Assembly: GCA_029721435.1 (NCBI GenBank)
Contig: CM056573.1
Span: forward strand, 6,361,001 to 6,425,000
Origin: Gymnothorax reevesii
Taxonomy: Eukaryota > Chordata > Actinopteri > Anguilliformes > Muraenidae
DNA length: 64,000 nt
Direction of reading: 5' to 3'
A program made the translations under genes and the position numbers. Every line of letters starts with the position of its first letter. Positions within the stretch are counted from its first letter, which is position 1. This document shows positions 45,449 to 56,713 of this stretch, one piece after another. Under the pieces are notes generated by a model that had not been told where the DNA came from, searched no databases, and was given only the letters and a program-made list of their open reading frames with translations.

Positions 45449-47032
45449 CAAAACCCAAAACCAGTGAAGTTGGCACGTTGTGTAAATCGTAAATAAAAAC
45501 AGAATACAATGATTTGCAAATCCTTTTCAACCTATATTCAATTGAATTCACTGCAAAGACAAGTTACTTAATGTTTGAACAGGTAAACTTTGTAATTTTT
45601 TGCAAATATTAGCTCATTTGGAATTTGATGCCTGCAACATATCTCAAAAAAGCTGGCACAAGTGGAAAAAAAGACTGAGAGAGTTGAGGAATGCTCATCA
45701 AACACTTATTTGGAGCATCCCACAGGTGAACGGGCTAATTGGGAACAGGTGGGTGCCATGATTGGGTATAAAAGCAGCTTCCCTGAAATGCTCAGTCATT
45801 CACAAACAAGGATGGGGCGAGGGTCACCACTTAGTGAACAAATGAGTGAGCTGATTCTCGAACAGTTTAAAAACAACATTCCTCAATGAGCTATTGCAAG
45901 AAATTTAGGGATTTCATCATCTACGGTCCGTAATATCGTCAAAAGGTTCAGGGAATCTGGAGAAATCACTGCACGTAAGCGACAAGGCCGAAAACCAACA
46001 TTGAATGCCCGTGACCTTCGATCCCTCAGGCGGTATTGCATCAAAGACCGACATCAGTGTGTAAAGGACATCACCACATGGGCTCAGGAACACCTTAGAA
46101 AACCACTGTCAGTTACTACAGTTTGTCGCTACATCTGCAAGTGCAAGTTAAAACTCTACAATGCAAAGTGAAAGCCATTTATCAACAGCACCCAGAAATG
46201 CCGCCGGCTTCGCTGGGCCCAAGCTCATCTAAGATAGACTGATGCTAAGTGGAAAAGCATTCTGTGGTCTGACGAGTCCACATTTCAAATTGTTTTTGGA
46301 AACTGTGGACATGGTGTCCTCCGGACTGTTATAGGCGCAGAGTTCAAAAGCCAGCATCTGTGATGGTATGGGGGTGTATTAGTGCCCAAGGCATGGGCAA
46401 CTTACACATATGTGAAGGCACCATTAATGCTGAAATGCACATACAGGTTTTTGAGCAACATATGTTGCCATCCAAGCAACGTCTTTTTCATGGACACCCC
46501 TGCTTATTCCAGCAAGACAATGCCAAGCCACATTCTGCACGTGTTGCAACAGCATGGCTCCGTAGTAAAAGAGTGCGGGTACTAGACTGGCCTGCCTGTA
46601 GTCCAGACCTGTCTACCATTGAAAATGTGTGGCGCATTATGAAGCGTAAAATATGACAACGGAGACCCCGGACTGTTGAACAACTTAAGCTGTACATCAA
46701 GCAAGAATGGGAAAGAGTTCCACCTGAAAAGCCTCAAAAATTGGTCTCCTCAGTTCCCAAACGTTTACTGAGTGTCATTAAAAGGAAAGGCAATGTAACA
46801 CAGTGGTAAAGAGGCCCCTGTGCCAACTTTTTTGCAATGTGTTGCTGCCTTTAAATTCTAAGTTAATGATTACTTGCAAAAAAAAAAAAAAAGTTTCTCC
46901 GTTTGAACATTAAACATCTTGTCTTTGCAGTGTATTCAATTGAATATAAGTTGAAAAGGATTTGCAAATCATTGTATTCTGTTTTTATCTACGATTTACA
47001 TAACGTGCCAACTTCAGTGGTTTTGGGTTTTG
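45449..47032 (+). mobile_element. Tc1-like transposon A, complete ends
   Basis: 1584 bp flanked by TA (45447-45448 and 47033-47034). The terminal inverted repeats start CAAAACCCAAAACC and run for well over 150 bp, including GATTTGCAAATCCTTTTCAA. It encodes a Tc1-type transposase that is broken by stops. Confidence 0.9.
45840..46658 (+). pseudogene. Tc1 transposase pseudogene (element A)
   Basis: In order along the + strand: a helix-turn-helix region ending STVRNIVKRF, a GRKPTL linker motif, WSDES with the first catalytic Asp (about 46270), then QDNAKPH and SPDLSTIENVW with the second Asp and the Glu exactly 34 residues apart. Three in-frame stops (near 45887, 46169 and 46234) and a frameshift before the second half interrupt it. 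All three catalytic residues survive, but the protein cannot be made. Confidence 0.88.
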
Positions 47033-47164
47033 TAAAACATGCCAATGACATCTATTCTTGAATATCTACAGATTGCAGCATTATGTGCTGCTTTTTGCCT
47101 ACTTCATATTGCCAGTCAGGTTGTATTCAAGTGTTCTTAAAATTTTACTGGGCTGGTAGTAATC

Positions 47165-48588
47165 ATACCTGGGTGCATGTGGTGAAATTTAATCGAATTA
47201 TCAATTAAGCTAGATTAATTGGTTGATTTAGTAATCAAGGGGGTGTGAGGTAGCGATCTGGAACCTAATGCGAGGACACGGGATTGCAAAAAATAAGGAG
47301 CTTTATTGAGCAAGGGGGGTAACCCCCGCAGGGCAGTGGGCAACAGTACAGAGTCCGCAATCCAAAAATCAAATTCCAATGGGACAGAGCAGAGTTCGTA
47401 ACCAGGGCAGCAATCACAGAAATCGTAGTCAGCAAAAACAGATCCGGCACACAGGCAAAGGTTTGTGGGAGAAGCAAACTCATGAGCCAGAAGACAGTCC
47501 GAATCGGTAACAGGGCAGCAATCCACAAAATCGAGGTCGGGCAGAAAAACACAGATGCAACAAGTAATCCAAAAAGGCAAACCAAAAATCAGAAGTCGGG
47601 CAATCCAGTCAGAGTCAGAACTCAATGAATACGAGGCAAGAAGAATAGCAGCACGGGGAACGATCTGACAGAGAATGGCTGTGAAAAGACACCTAATATA
47701 CATATCAGGGAAGATCACATGGTGAGAGACACAGGTGCAAACAGTCAGACTGATTACAAGGGATTAGCACATGAGGGAGAACCTAATCACATGCGATTTG
47801 GCAGAAGCCAAAACACGGACAGGGATCACGGGACAAACCTATACAAAGACATACAGCTCCAGTTCAGGAGTTCTATCGTGCATAGATACTTAAAGAAGGA
47901 CAGCATGATCAGACGTGGAGCTTCCACAGAAAATGCAGCAAAGGTAATCAGGGAGAGACAAGAGGCGGAGACTAGAACAGGGCGAGTGCTGTGAGCTTGT
48001 TAATCAATTAGTTAGTGAAACTATACAATCCCTTGGTGCTTGTTAGTAAGTTAGTATTATATACAATGTTAGTTGGTGTAAGTAACTTCTAGCGAAAATA
48101 ACTAACTGTTAGTATTGTTAGTAGATAGAAAAGTAAGGCGAAGTAAGTAAACAAGATCGGAGGGAAGTTGAAATCCAGAATCCAATAAATCACCCGAAGA
48201 GTAACATGCAGGACTGGGGCTGAGTGCAATGACAAGACGAGAGACCAGACGGGGGAGACAGAGTGCAGTACAAATAGGAAAACATGAACCAGAATGAGAC
48301 TAAGGCAAAATGCAAAACATGGAAAAGTAAACTAAGACAAAACATGACAAATCAAAGTTACCAAATCACAAAACATAATATAAAGAATAGTCAGACAAGG
48401 TAAAGAGTCAGGAAAACAATAAAACAAATATCAAAACATGGCATGGACAAAGCAGGCATGGCAGAATCATAACAGGGGGTAGTTATTTTTTCTCATAGGG
48501 ACAGCTAGGGTTGGATAGTCTTTTCTCTTCAATAAAAGAGTTCATTTAGAACTACATCTTGTGTTTACTCTGATTATTTTTGCCTAAT
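47165..48588 (-). repeat. Tc1-type repeat split by a solo LTR
   Basis: The pieces 47165-47243 and 48475-48588 together are the reverse of 26540-26770 (shared AATCAACCAATTAA, AATTGATAATT and the CCCCCTT-G junction). The LTR 47244-48474 inserted at the C/G-run. Confidence 0.6.
47244..48474 (-). mobile_element. Solo LTR, 1.2 kb family (copy 2)
   Basis: 1231 bp. The minus strand begins TGTTATGATTC and ends GCTACCTCACA. GGGGG is duplicated at both sides (47239-47243 and 48475-48479). Read in reverse, AATAAAGCTCC lies about 70 bases before the end. It matches copy 1 (6440-7707) and copy 3 (within 48894-50093) throughout the TTAGTA-rich middle part. Confidence 0.8.
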
Positions 48589-48893
48589 ATTACAGCTCTA
48601 ATTCTGAAATAGTTGGGACAAAGAGTAAATTGTGAAGAAAATCATAATGCAATGACTTTCAAATCACACCAGCAACTATCTTATTCACAACAAAACAGAG
48701 ATAACATAGCAAATGTTGAAACTGAGACATTTTACAATTTTATTCACAAAAAGAGCTCATTTCAAATTTGATGGCTGTTACAGGTCTCAAAAAAGTTGGG
48801 ACAGGGGCCTGTTTACCATGGTGTAGCATCCCCTCTTCTTTTTAACACAGAGTGGGGGTGTCTGGACATTGAGGAGACAAGTTTCTTGAGTTT

Positions 48894-50093
48894 TGTTGTG
48901 TTCCGTGGTCTGAGTGTCTGGTTAGTCAATTTTAGGTTTTTATTATTTTGGTGATGTCAGTTTTTTAGTCCATGTCTTAGTGTTCACATTTCATTCCTCT
49001 CCCGTGTAGTCCAGTCCACGTTTTACCCATGTACTGTCTTTGCTTTCTCCCCGGTCGCGTCATTGTTTGTAGCAGTTTCTGTGTTAATTGATTGTGACAC
49101 TGTTTCGGGTGATTTAATGGATTCTGGGTTTCATCCTTCCTTCTGTTCTCGTTTACTAGTTTCCCCTTGCTTTTCTATACATACTAACATTACTAACAGT
49201 TTATTGTTTTCTAAAATTACTAACCAAACTAACCTTGTATATAATACTAATCTACTAACGAGCACCCGGGATTGTATAGCTGCACTCACTAATTGACTAA
49301 TTATCTCTCAGCAGTCGCTCTGTTCTAGTCTTCGCCCCTCGCCTTACTGTTCACTGGCTTTGCTAAAGTTTCCTGCAGAATCTCTGCATTCTTTTAATCT
49401 ATTCTGGCTCTTTCTGTACACTTAGGAGTCTTTTTATCGAGTTTATTTATCCCATCTTTGGGATTGTCTTGTGATCCTTGTCTGTGTTAATGTTTATCTG
49501 TTTTCATGTAATTGGTTTCCCTCATGTTTCACCCCTTGTTTATTAGATTAAGTTTCTACACCTGTGTCTGTGTGTGCCCCTGCCCTATATATCTGAGCTC
49601 TTTCTGCACGCGAGCAGATCTGACTTCACCCCCACTCCCTGTCCTGAGCACCAGCCGCCCTGCCTGCCCTGAGCACCAGCCGCCCTGCCTGCCCTGAGCA
49701 CCAGCCGCCCTGCCTGTCCTGAGCTCCAGCCGCCCTGCCTGCCCTGAGCCCCAGCGTTCCTGCCTGCCCTGAGCCCTGTGTCCTGTCTGTCCCCCTCCTG
49801 ATGTTCTCCCTTACCCTTTTCCTGGCCAGCTGTGCTACCCGAGTTAGCCATCTGCCAGCTGTGCCGACTGTCTTGTCTTGTGAGTACTCCCTAGCTTCCC
49901 GAGTCCCGGTTCCGCGTCTGTCCCTCGTTCTCGAGTCTGCCCCCCCTGGAGTTCTGTTCCCGAGTCTGCCCCCTGGTGTTTGTTCCGAGTCTGCCCCCTG
50001 GTATTTGTTAAAGTTTTTGGATTTCTGAGTTCTCCTTTTTCAGTGCGAGGCACGGTGTTTTTGTTGGCTGGAGTGCCCATTTTTCCCCCTGGT
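48894..50093 (+). mobile_element. LTR-family insert in Tc1 B (copy 3)
   Basis: From TGTTGTGTTCC at 48894 it follows the 1.2 kb LTR family in + orientation: TTTCGGGTGATTTAATGGATTCTGG-like sequence, the run of ACTAAC words at about 49180-49260, and CTAATTGACTAATTATC. A TATATATC box at 49586 and a CTGAGCTCTTTCTGCACGCG start-like region follow. The right third differs from the other copies and holds tandem repeats, so it is either a divergent LTR or an LTR plus part of a retroelement leader. Confidence 0.55.
49635..49775. repeat. ~27 bp minisatellite in copy 3
   Basis: About five units of GCACCAGCCGCCCTGCCTGC plus CCTGA, decaying rightwards. They are absent from the other two LTR copies. Confidence 0.8.
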
Positions 50094-50758
50094 TGCTTTA
50101 AAACCTTTATATACCTTTCAGCATTCGTGGTGCTTTTTAAAACATGCAGGTGTCCCATACCATATGCACTAATGCATCCCCATACCACCCGAGATTCTAG
50201 CTTTTGAACTGAATGTTGATAACAGGAGGAGTGGTCTTTCTCCTCTTCAGCCCGGAGGACACAACGCCCATGATTTCCAACAAGAATGTCAAATTTGGAC
50301 TCGTCAGACCACAGGACACTTTGCACTTTGCGACTGTCCATTTTAAATGAGCCTTGGCCCACAGAACATAGCAGCGCTTCTGGATCATGCTCAAAAAAGG
50401 CTTTTTTGCATGATAGAGTTTTAGGTGGCATCTGTGGATGGCATGGCCGACTGTGTTTACAGATAGTAGTTTCTTGAATTACTCCTGGGCCCATTTCGTA
50501 ATGTCAATGACAGAATCATGCCGGTGAGTGATGCAGTGACGTCTGAGGGCCCGAAGATCATGGGCATCCAGTAAAGGTCTTCGGCCTAGTCCCTTACGCA
50601 CAGAGATTTTTCCAGTTTCTCTGAATCTTTTGATGATGTTATAACACTGTCGAAGAGAACTTCAAAGCCTTTGCAATTTGACATTGAGGAACATTGTTTT
50701 TAAAGTATTCCACTATTTCTTTACACAAGCCTTCACAGGTTGGAGAGCCTCTGGCCAT
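50094..50758 (-). pseudogene. Tc1 transposase pseudogene (element B)
   Basis: Starts at the minus-strand ATG 50758 (MARGSPT). A helix-turn-helix region with stops and frameshifts follows, then an open part with [11 protein letters not shown] (first catalytic Asp), [13 protein letters not shown] and [11 protein letters not shown], where similarity ends abruptly at about 50094. The segment with the second Asp and the Glu is missing, replaced by the LTR-like insert. Confidence 0.8.
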
Positions 50759-51118
50759 CTTTATTTCTGAGAGACTCAGCCTCTAAGACATCCCTTTTAT
50801 AGCCAATCATGTTACACACCTGATGCCAGTTAACTTAATTACTTGCTAAATGTTCTTTCAGCTGATTCTCTTGTGCATTAATGGCTTTTTCAGCCCTTTT
50901 TTGCCTGTGTCCCAACTTTTTTGAGACCTGTTGCAGCCAGAAAATTAGAAATAAGCTCATTTTGTAGATTAAAAGGTAAAATGTCTAAGTTTCAACATTT
51001 GAAATGTTATCCATGTTCTATTGTTAATAACATATTGGCTCATGTGATCTGAAAGTCATTGCATTTTGATTTTATTCACAATTTACGCTTTGTTCCAACT
51101 ATTTCGGAATTGGGGTTG

Positions 51119-52000
51119 TAAAATTAGTTTATCTGAAACATGTAAACGAGACAAATATTCAAAAATAGTAGAAACCGGTAAGGAGCTAGTACTTTTTTTT
51201 ACAGCACTGCATAAAGACCTAAAATACTCAAAATAGTTTTCATAGAAGTTTTGCTGTAGTTTGCCCTAATGACACTCACCAATGAAGTGAAAACAATACC
51301 AGCATCGCTATCGCAGCTGGTAGTCAGCATCTTTATCGCAACTGCTTACGATTGGGAATGCAGGGCTCAGCTGAAAAGGAGAAAAGTTTCAGTCAGGTCC
51401 CCGTTTAAATAAATCTAGAGACTGTCTGAAAATCACACTAGCCATGGCAGCGATGTTGATATTATTTTCAGTGTAGCAGTCCTCATAATAACACAGTCAG
51501 CGGGTGTATACTCAGACTACACCCATCATCAAATTCAGCCTCCCTGCTCCGTTCCAGAGACTCACCTGTAAAGTTTTATAGCGGCATCTTAAAGGCTTTC
51601 AATGCTGTTGCGTTCATGAGAATCGTCACCAGACAGACGCGGGCGCGCGCGCACACACACACACACACACACGAACCCCGAAAAAATACTGGAACAGGTT
51701 TACTTGTGGATTTCCAGTAGTTTTGGAGGAGTTCTGTCGTAATTTGCCCTGATGACACACAGATACACACAGAGATCAACAAAACAATAACGGCTTTTGC
51801 GATTAGTAAAAAAAATTAGAGAGTCCCAAATTGTCCTCCTTTCCTCCACTTGTCTCCTCTTCCTGCACTTACAAATAGGAGGAGGCAAGTAGTAGAAGGA
51901 AGGATGTATACATTCAGTACTAAGCCCACCGAGACACCACCAGCATATTGGGGTTTACTTTCGTGTCACATGGGCGCGTCCATGTTATCTTGTTACGGGC
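51119..52000. other. Non-coding stretch, no gene seen
   Basis: No gene recognised. It contains a GC/AC microsatellite at 51641-51672. 51250-51340 and 51690-51790 are related to each other (GTTTTGCTGTAGTTTGCCCTAATGACAC versus a similar block), a local duplication. Confidence 0.4.
51641..51672. repeat. GC then AC microsatellite
   Basis: A GCGCGCGC run passes directly into CACACACA. Confidence 0.9.
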
Positions 52001-52209
52001 GCGTTGCCTGTATAAATGCGTAAGGACGCAACGTGCTTAAAGTGGTACGTCGGTCCCCTTACGATATTTGGGAGCTGCAGAGCACCAAAAATCTTTCTCA
52101 GTCGTGAAGAAGCATAACATTGCATATACCTTGCGACAGTGAGCCCTTAATTATTTAATAATCGTCAGAAATGTGAACGCTGGCCGCAACCTGGAAGGAT
52201 CTGTCATAA
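52001..52209 (+). promoter_or_regulatory. Candidate promoter and 5' leader of an unknown gene
   Basis: CpG-containing sequence (GGGCGCGTC, TTACGGGCGCG) with TATAAAT at 52011-52017, about 200 bases before an ATG in good context (CATAAATGG). Composition differs from the AT-rich surroundings. Confidence 0.4.
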
Positions 52210-52279
52210 ATGGTGGAGAATTGCGCTGGTTTGGGACAGCGAGTGTCGAACGAACATCCATTTCCGAGTTTTTGCACAG
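52210..52279 (+). CDS. Candidate first coding exon, unknown gene
   Basis: ATG at 52210 with G at +4 opens 23 codons (MVENCAGLGQRVSNEHPF and five more) and ends in phase 1 at a donor-like CAG|GTCAGC. I do not recognise the product. It is phase-compatible with the candidate exon at 53222. The intron between them would contain a small foldback element (53032-53130). Short exons are easily found by chance, so this rests on the promoter context and the matching phases. Confidence 0.3.
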
Positions 52280-53031
52280 GTCAGCCTAAACTGCGTTAAC
52301 GTTATATGGTATGTTTTTTTCTGTTAGCCAAAGGCTCGCATTTTCGGGCGTTGTACTGCTGTGTTCCTGTTGTCAAAATGTGGCTAGCCGTGACGCATAT
52401 ATTTCTGATTCAGTAGTAACAAAAGCGAGCAGGTACTTGCAAATTGGGTCGCTAAGTTTTGGCATTCCTAGTTAGGCGTAGGTATAGTGCAAGCTTGCCA
52501 TCTAGCTAGCCGGGGGATTATTTTCCATAACCGAGTTAAGAAAAAATTCCAGTTACGTTCGATCGGATTGGTGTACAATTCTAGTTTGGTACAATATGAT
52601 TGGCTGAAGTGTGGCTCAGACCGGAAGCGATACCGCAACTTGGTCAGAAAAAAAATTCCCAACTCTGTTAACGCGTTTGTTAGCAACTGGGAGCAAAGCT
52701 GCTGTTTGTCACGGAAATCAAGGTGCTTTACTTGTGAGTATTGTCTTTTACCTGGCGCCCAGAAACCTGCTCCCTTTCATTTGACTTGTATTTAAGCGTT
52801 TTAAGGAGGTGAGGCTGTAGCTAGCTACCAGAGTCAGGGTCCCAGTTATGTTCACCCGTTTAGCTAGCTAGCTATGTGACCGAGCCTGCTATATTTAATA
52901 TCAATTATTTGGGGCAAAGTTGGCTCGCTTACCTGCTTTCAGTGGTGCTACTTTAGTTATTTCGCTTTCGCTGCGTGGAGGGACTACTGGTGTTGCTGAC
53001 TGGTGTTGCTGGCTGGTGTACCTGGGTATAA

Positions 53032-53130
53032 AGCCGCTTTCACATCGGACGCGAAACGAATTTTTCGCACGACAGATTACATTCAAAGTCCATGCAAAGA
53101 CGCGAATATATTTCCGATGTGAAAACGGCT
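53032..53130. mobile_element. Short foldback MITE (copy 1)
   Basis: 99 bp. Left end AGCCGCTTTCACATCGGACG and, in reverse, right end AGCCGTTTTCACATCGGAAA. The inside reads TTTTTCGCACGAC-GATTACATTC and GTCCATGCAAAGACGCGAA. Family also at 54901-54957 and, as an internal scrap, 60528-60580. Confidence 0.65.
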
Positions 53131-53221
53131 GAACGCTACGGACTTCTGATGTTAACATTAACATGTCTGTTTAGAGTGATTTATTATTTGTTATTTTAAC
53201 GGTATTGTTGGCGACCGCCAG

Positions 53222-53406
53222 CTCGTTTCATGCCTGTTTTAACGATGAACGAGAGGAGTTCGCTGGCGCATCTAGTGCTGCAATGTCATGCTGATCATTT
53301 ACCGGAACTTTTGAATGATGATCAGCTGGACTTGGCTCATCGCAGGTTTATTTTAGGACATCATATTCTCGCTTTCGTACATAATTGTCCTTGCATACCG
53401 ATTAAG
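53222..53406 (+). CDS. Candidate second coding exon, unknown gene
   Basis: An acceptor-like GACCGCCAG precedes 53222 and a good donor AAG|GTATGT follows 53406. Entered in phase 1 it gives about 61 residues, including NERSSLAHLVLQCHADHLPE and a His/Leu-rich continuation, and leaves in phase 0. An internal ATG (53230, and 53245) could alternatively start the protein. No domain recognised. In human the galectin-3 gene lies near MAPK1IP1L, DLGAP5 and FBXO34; I cannot match these residues to any of them. Confidence 0.35.
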
Positions 53407-53889
53407 GTATGTATTTTCAATTTTAACGTTACTGGGATACAGTTTGGGCTGTGTTTGATGCGATCAAAACGTGCGGGCGTTGTGTTTGTTCAAGCCCGTT
53501 TACTTGGTGTTATATAGCTGCTGTCACTTCTTGGCTACAGTCACGGCGTCATATTTACACTTGAGGAGTCGTTGAATCGTTATACTTTCTCCCGGATGGA
53601 ATTGCCACCATACCCGACAACTATTTTTATTTTCGGACATTTCACCCTTTTGTCATGTCACTGGCATGAATTTGATTTCTGCTACCTAATAATGTGAACA
53701 CTAACGTGAATATTAGTCTATTAATCAGATTTTGGTATGTAGTCTAGCGAGCGCCAGTCAGCTTGCCCAGCCTGTCCGAGCAGTTGCGACTTGCGAAAAG
53801 CGTTTTTTTCTCCGTTCACACGTGGTGGATTGTCGGAGCGTGAAGGCATCCTTGATTCGCATTCAGCCTCCGATCTAAGGTAACGTTAC

Positions 53890-54050
53890 ACAGTCCAATC
53901 AGTACCAATCAATCAACAACCTTTATTGCAGGAAAGTCCCACTGAGACAGAGGTCTCTTGCAGGGCAGCCATGAATACAGAAAAACAATTACAATGGAAG
54001 GTTAAAGACAAATAGCGCGCACAAAATACACAAAAGGCACAAAAATTTCA
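53890..54050 (-). mobile_element. Possible LINE 3' tail, reversed
   Basis: AATCAATCAACAACCTTTATT followed by GAAAGTCCCACTGAGACAGA; read in reverse this is a tail ending GTCTCAGTGGGACTTTCCTG then AATAAAGGTTGTTGATTGAT, as found in fish non-LTR retroelement 3' ends. No coding part seen. Confidence 0.4.
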
Positions 54051-56364
54051 TATTAAAGGAATAACAAGTTTTAAACTAGAATAAAACCAAAAGCAAATGC
54101 ATCTGCTCTCCATAAGCAATATATCCAACACTAATTTCTTGAAAGACACAAAGGGAATAAGGCAGTCTAGCTTCAAAGTATCCTGGAAATTAATCCACAT
54201 ACAAGGAGCAAATGCACTGAAAGAGGTACCTCCCAAATTTGTTCTAATCCTGGGAGCCTCCAACAAAAACCATTCTCGTGATCTGGTATGCTGACTTCTG
54301 ATTTTGATGGATAAGAGCTTAGTGAGATATGAGGGAAGTTTGCCTAGCAAAGCTTTATATGGTGAGTTGAGACTACTGCACCATGGTTTTCCTCAGTGGT
54401 CATGCTCAGTTCATTGAATTTTTTCCCCGTTGATACCTGATACTTTGTATGCCACATTATAGGAATTTTTGAATGGGCCTATTTTAACATGGGGTCTTCT
54501 TGGTGCTCAGGACCGGCCGCGTAACGATTATACTGCCAACTACTCCTGCGCTGATAAAAGTTGGTTTCATTTGTGGGGGAAGATGATGCGATTACTGGCC
54601 ACTCTGAGTGCATCCTGACAGTTTGAGTTTGCACAATCTGCAGCATTGTCCAAGCTACTGAAGAGATGCACTTCCTTTTAGAATTGGCTGTTGGGGGTTG
54701 ATTTAGTTTACTAAGACATTTGAACTTGCAAGGATGAATCCCCTCTGCTTTTGGCAATTTTCCGTTGTCCTTATTTTTGAGTTTGTTTTTTTTTTCTTCA
54801 ATTGTTTTTTTTTTTTTCGACAACTAGTAGTCTAAAACAAATGGTGTAATCATAACACCATGGCTGATACGATGAGTCACACTTGCACGATCATTCCTCA
54901 GGCTGCTTTCACACTGGACGCGACACAAATTTTTCGCACGTCCGGTGTGAAAGCAGCTTTACCGTAGCAGTGTTTCATCAAATTGATGCTTCTTGCTCCA
55001 GTTGGCTGCTGTCAAAGCAGAATCCCTCTCAATTGAATTAGGGAAAACCCCCGTACTTCTCCATTCTGTCTTGGTGTTTTCAAAAATTATTCAGTCTCCA
55101 CTTATGCGTTCTTAGAAAATGAGTGCTTGAAATTGCTCTGGTGAAACAATGTGCTTATGCTTGCGGGAACTGAGCCTAGGCGTGCAGTTGTTATTCTTCA
55201 GAATGGCCGGCTAGCAGTGGTATTGGCCATGTATGGGTAGTAGCCTTTAGAAAGAATGAAATGAGAGGTTATATTTGCCTGTGTGCTACCCATCTTTCCC
55301 TAACCCACTGTAGTGATTTCATTACATCTTGGGCAAACTTTAACTTGGATTTGGACGTACAGACTAGAATCTGGAGGTCAAAAGTTCATGGTTACTGTGA
55401 CCTCATAAATCTCTTTGGCTGCGAATTTTGTACGCGAATTTTGACAATTTCACACACGCGTCTAATGGATAAAATGAAGAGATTGCACCCTATATGCAAA
55501 TGGTCAGAGGGCGCTGTCACTGTGACATCATAATGTTCTCCAAAACACTTTGGCCATTATTCGATGCCATTGAAATAAAAGTTTTGGTACTTCACTGGTG
55601 TATGCCAGTCTCAGGTCAACCTGGAAGCCATGGAAGATTAACACTACGGGGGTGGGAGGGTTTTGTCATAGCAGTGGCCTCTCTTGTTTGACTGTTGGGG
55701 TTTTTGTTTAATGTTTGGTGAAGTAATTCAGGAAGTGGCCGTCTCCAGGTGTGTATGGCTTGTTTTGTCGGTCTGTTAATCTGAGCTCCTTGGTTTACTG
55801 AGAGTTGGTGTGGTTAGGTGGGGAGGACAGATTTGGCTTCTGCACGATCGCACAGTACAGTAGATGGTGACCGCGCCAGAACCGAGGCCAGCCCTCTCCG
55901 CTGTGGTCTGAGCTCCTGTTTCGTTCTTGCCCTCCTGACATGTGATGTTCCTGTTGCAGCTCCTCGCAAACAAGCGCCTTTGTCTGCACCTCGCTGTTTG
56001 CACTTTGTCACAGGGTGTGTACCGCACAGCCGCACTGTGATCCAGTCCACTGTGAGAGATAACGCCAGCGCCCAGCACTGACACAGTTCTCGTCTGCACT
56101 AAACTGGAGGCCTTTTATCCTGCAAATAAAGCATTTTGACGGCTGGTGCTGCACCTCAGTTATTTTTAGTGCGAACACTGGGACAGAAGAGCCTTTTACT
56201 ACACTGCAGGGCTGGTGAACCCTTCGTTAACAGTTGCTTACTTGCTTACTCCGCTGTTTATTCATTATCCCTTGCTGTGACAGGAAGTGGAGCAGGGGAT
56301 GCTGCAGTGGCGCTCGTCTGTCTGTCCATCTGTCCGGATAAGTGGGGACAAGTTGTGTGTTTAA
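54051..56364. other. Non-coding stretch, no gene recognised
   Basis: Apart from the hairpin at 54901 no defined feature. Frames of about 100 codons exist at 54479-54823 (minus) and 55776-56099 (minus), but they lack domains and splice context. If the gene starting at 52.2 kb is real, this would be intron. Confidence 0.35.
54901..54957. mobile_element. Short foldback MITE (copy 2)
   Basis: GCTGCTTTCACACTGGACG pairs with CGTCCGGTGTGAAAGCAGC around a CGACACAAATTTTTCGCA centre. It is a nearly perfect hairpin and an internally shortened relative of 53032-53130. Confidence 0.65.
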
Positions 56365-56640
56365 CTTTTTTTTTTTTTTCTGAAACTACCTGACCTATGT
56401 GAATGAAATTTTGTGGTTGTATGACCTTGACTGGGGTTTGCGTGTTTGTGCTTTTCCGTGTTGGTTTGTTAACACTTTAGCAGCAAAACTAATGGCCAGA
56501 TTCACCCCCAATTGGGTTTAGGGATTCGCCACTGACCCAGAATAGATGCCAAATTGAATTTCGGAAAAGTGGGTAAAAGTATGTGTGAGGGGCGGAGTTT
56601 GTTGTGCCTGGCGCCTCTTGTTTATTTTTTTTTAATTTCT
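56365..56640 (-). repeat. Reverse copy of the 16-17 kb repeat
   Basis: Read in reverse it contains GGCATCTATTCTGGGTCAGT, then a GGCCATTAG-TTTGC block and TAAAGTGTTAACAAACCAAC, corresponding to the 3' end of 16040-17035 (ATCTATTCTGGGTCAATTGC, GCTGATAAACAAAC). Confidence 0.5.
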
Positions 56641-56713
56641 CATCTAGCTTGTAAACGCACTCCTTATGAGGTGCTCATCGACTGTGTGAATTCAAATCAA
56701 GAAAAAGGAGTCA

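Larger units (their letters stand above)
48593..51118 (-). mobile_element. Tc1-like transposon B, interrupted
   Basis: TA stands at 48591-48592 and 51119-51120. The inverted ends match for about 80 bp and more: left CAGCTCTAATTCTGAAATAG and, read in reverse, right CAACCCCAATTCCGAAATAG, both followed by GTTGG-ACAAAG. The transposase lies on the minus strand. The centre is occupied by foreign LTR-like sequence (48894-50093), which also seems to replace part of the transposase gene. Confidence 0.85.

Noticed and set aside
47215..47718. 167-codon minus-strand frame with Cys/Leu-rich product
   Set aside because: It lies wholly inside a solo LTR whose copies do not keep the frame open.
55776..56099. 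Overlapping minus-strand frames of 64-107 codons
   Set aside because: All three frames are open by composition at once; none shows domain, start or splice support.
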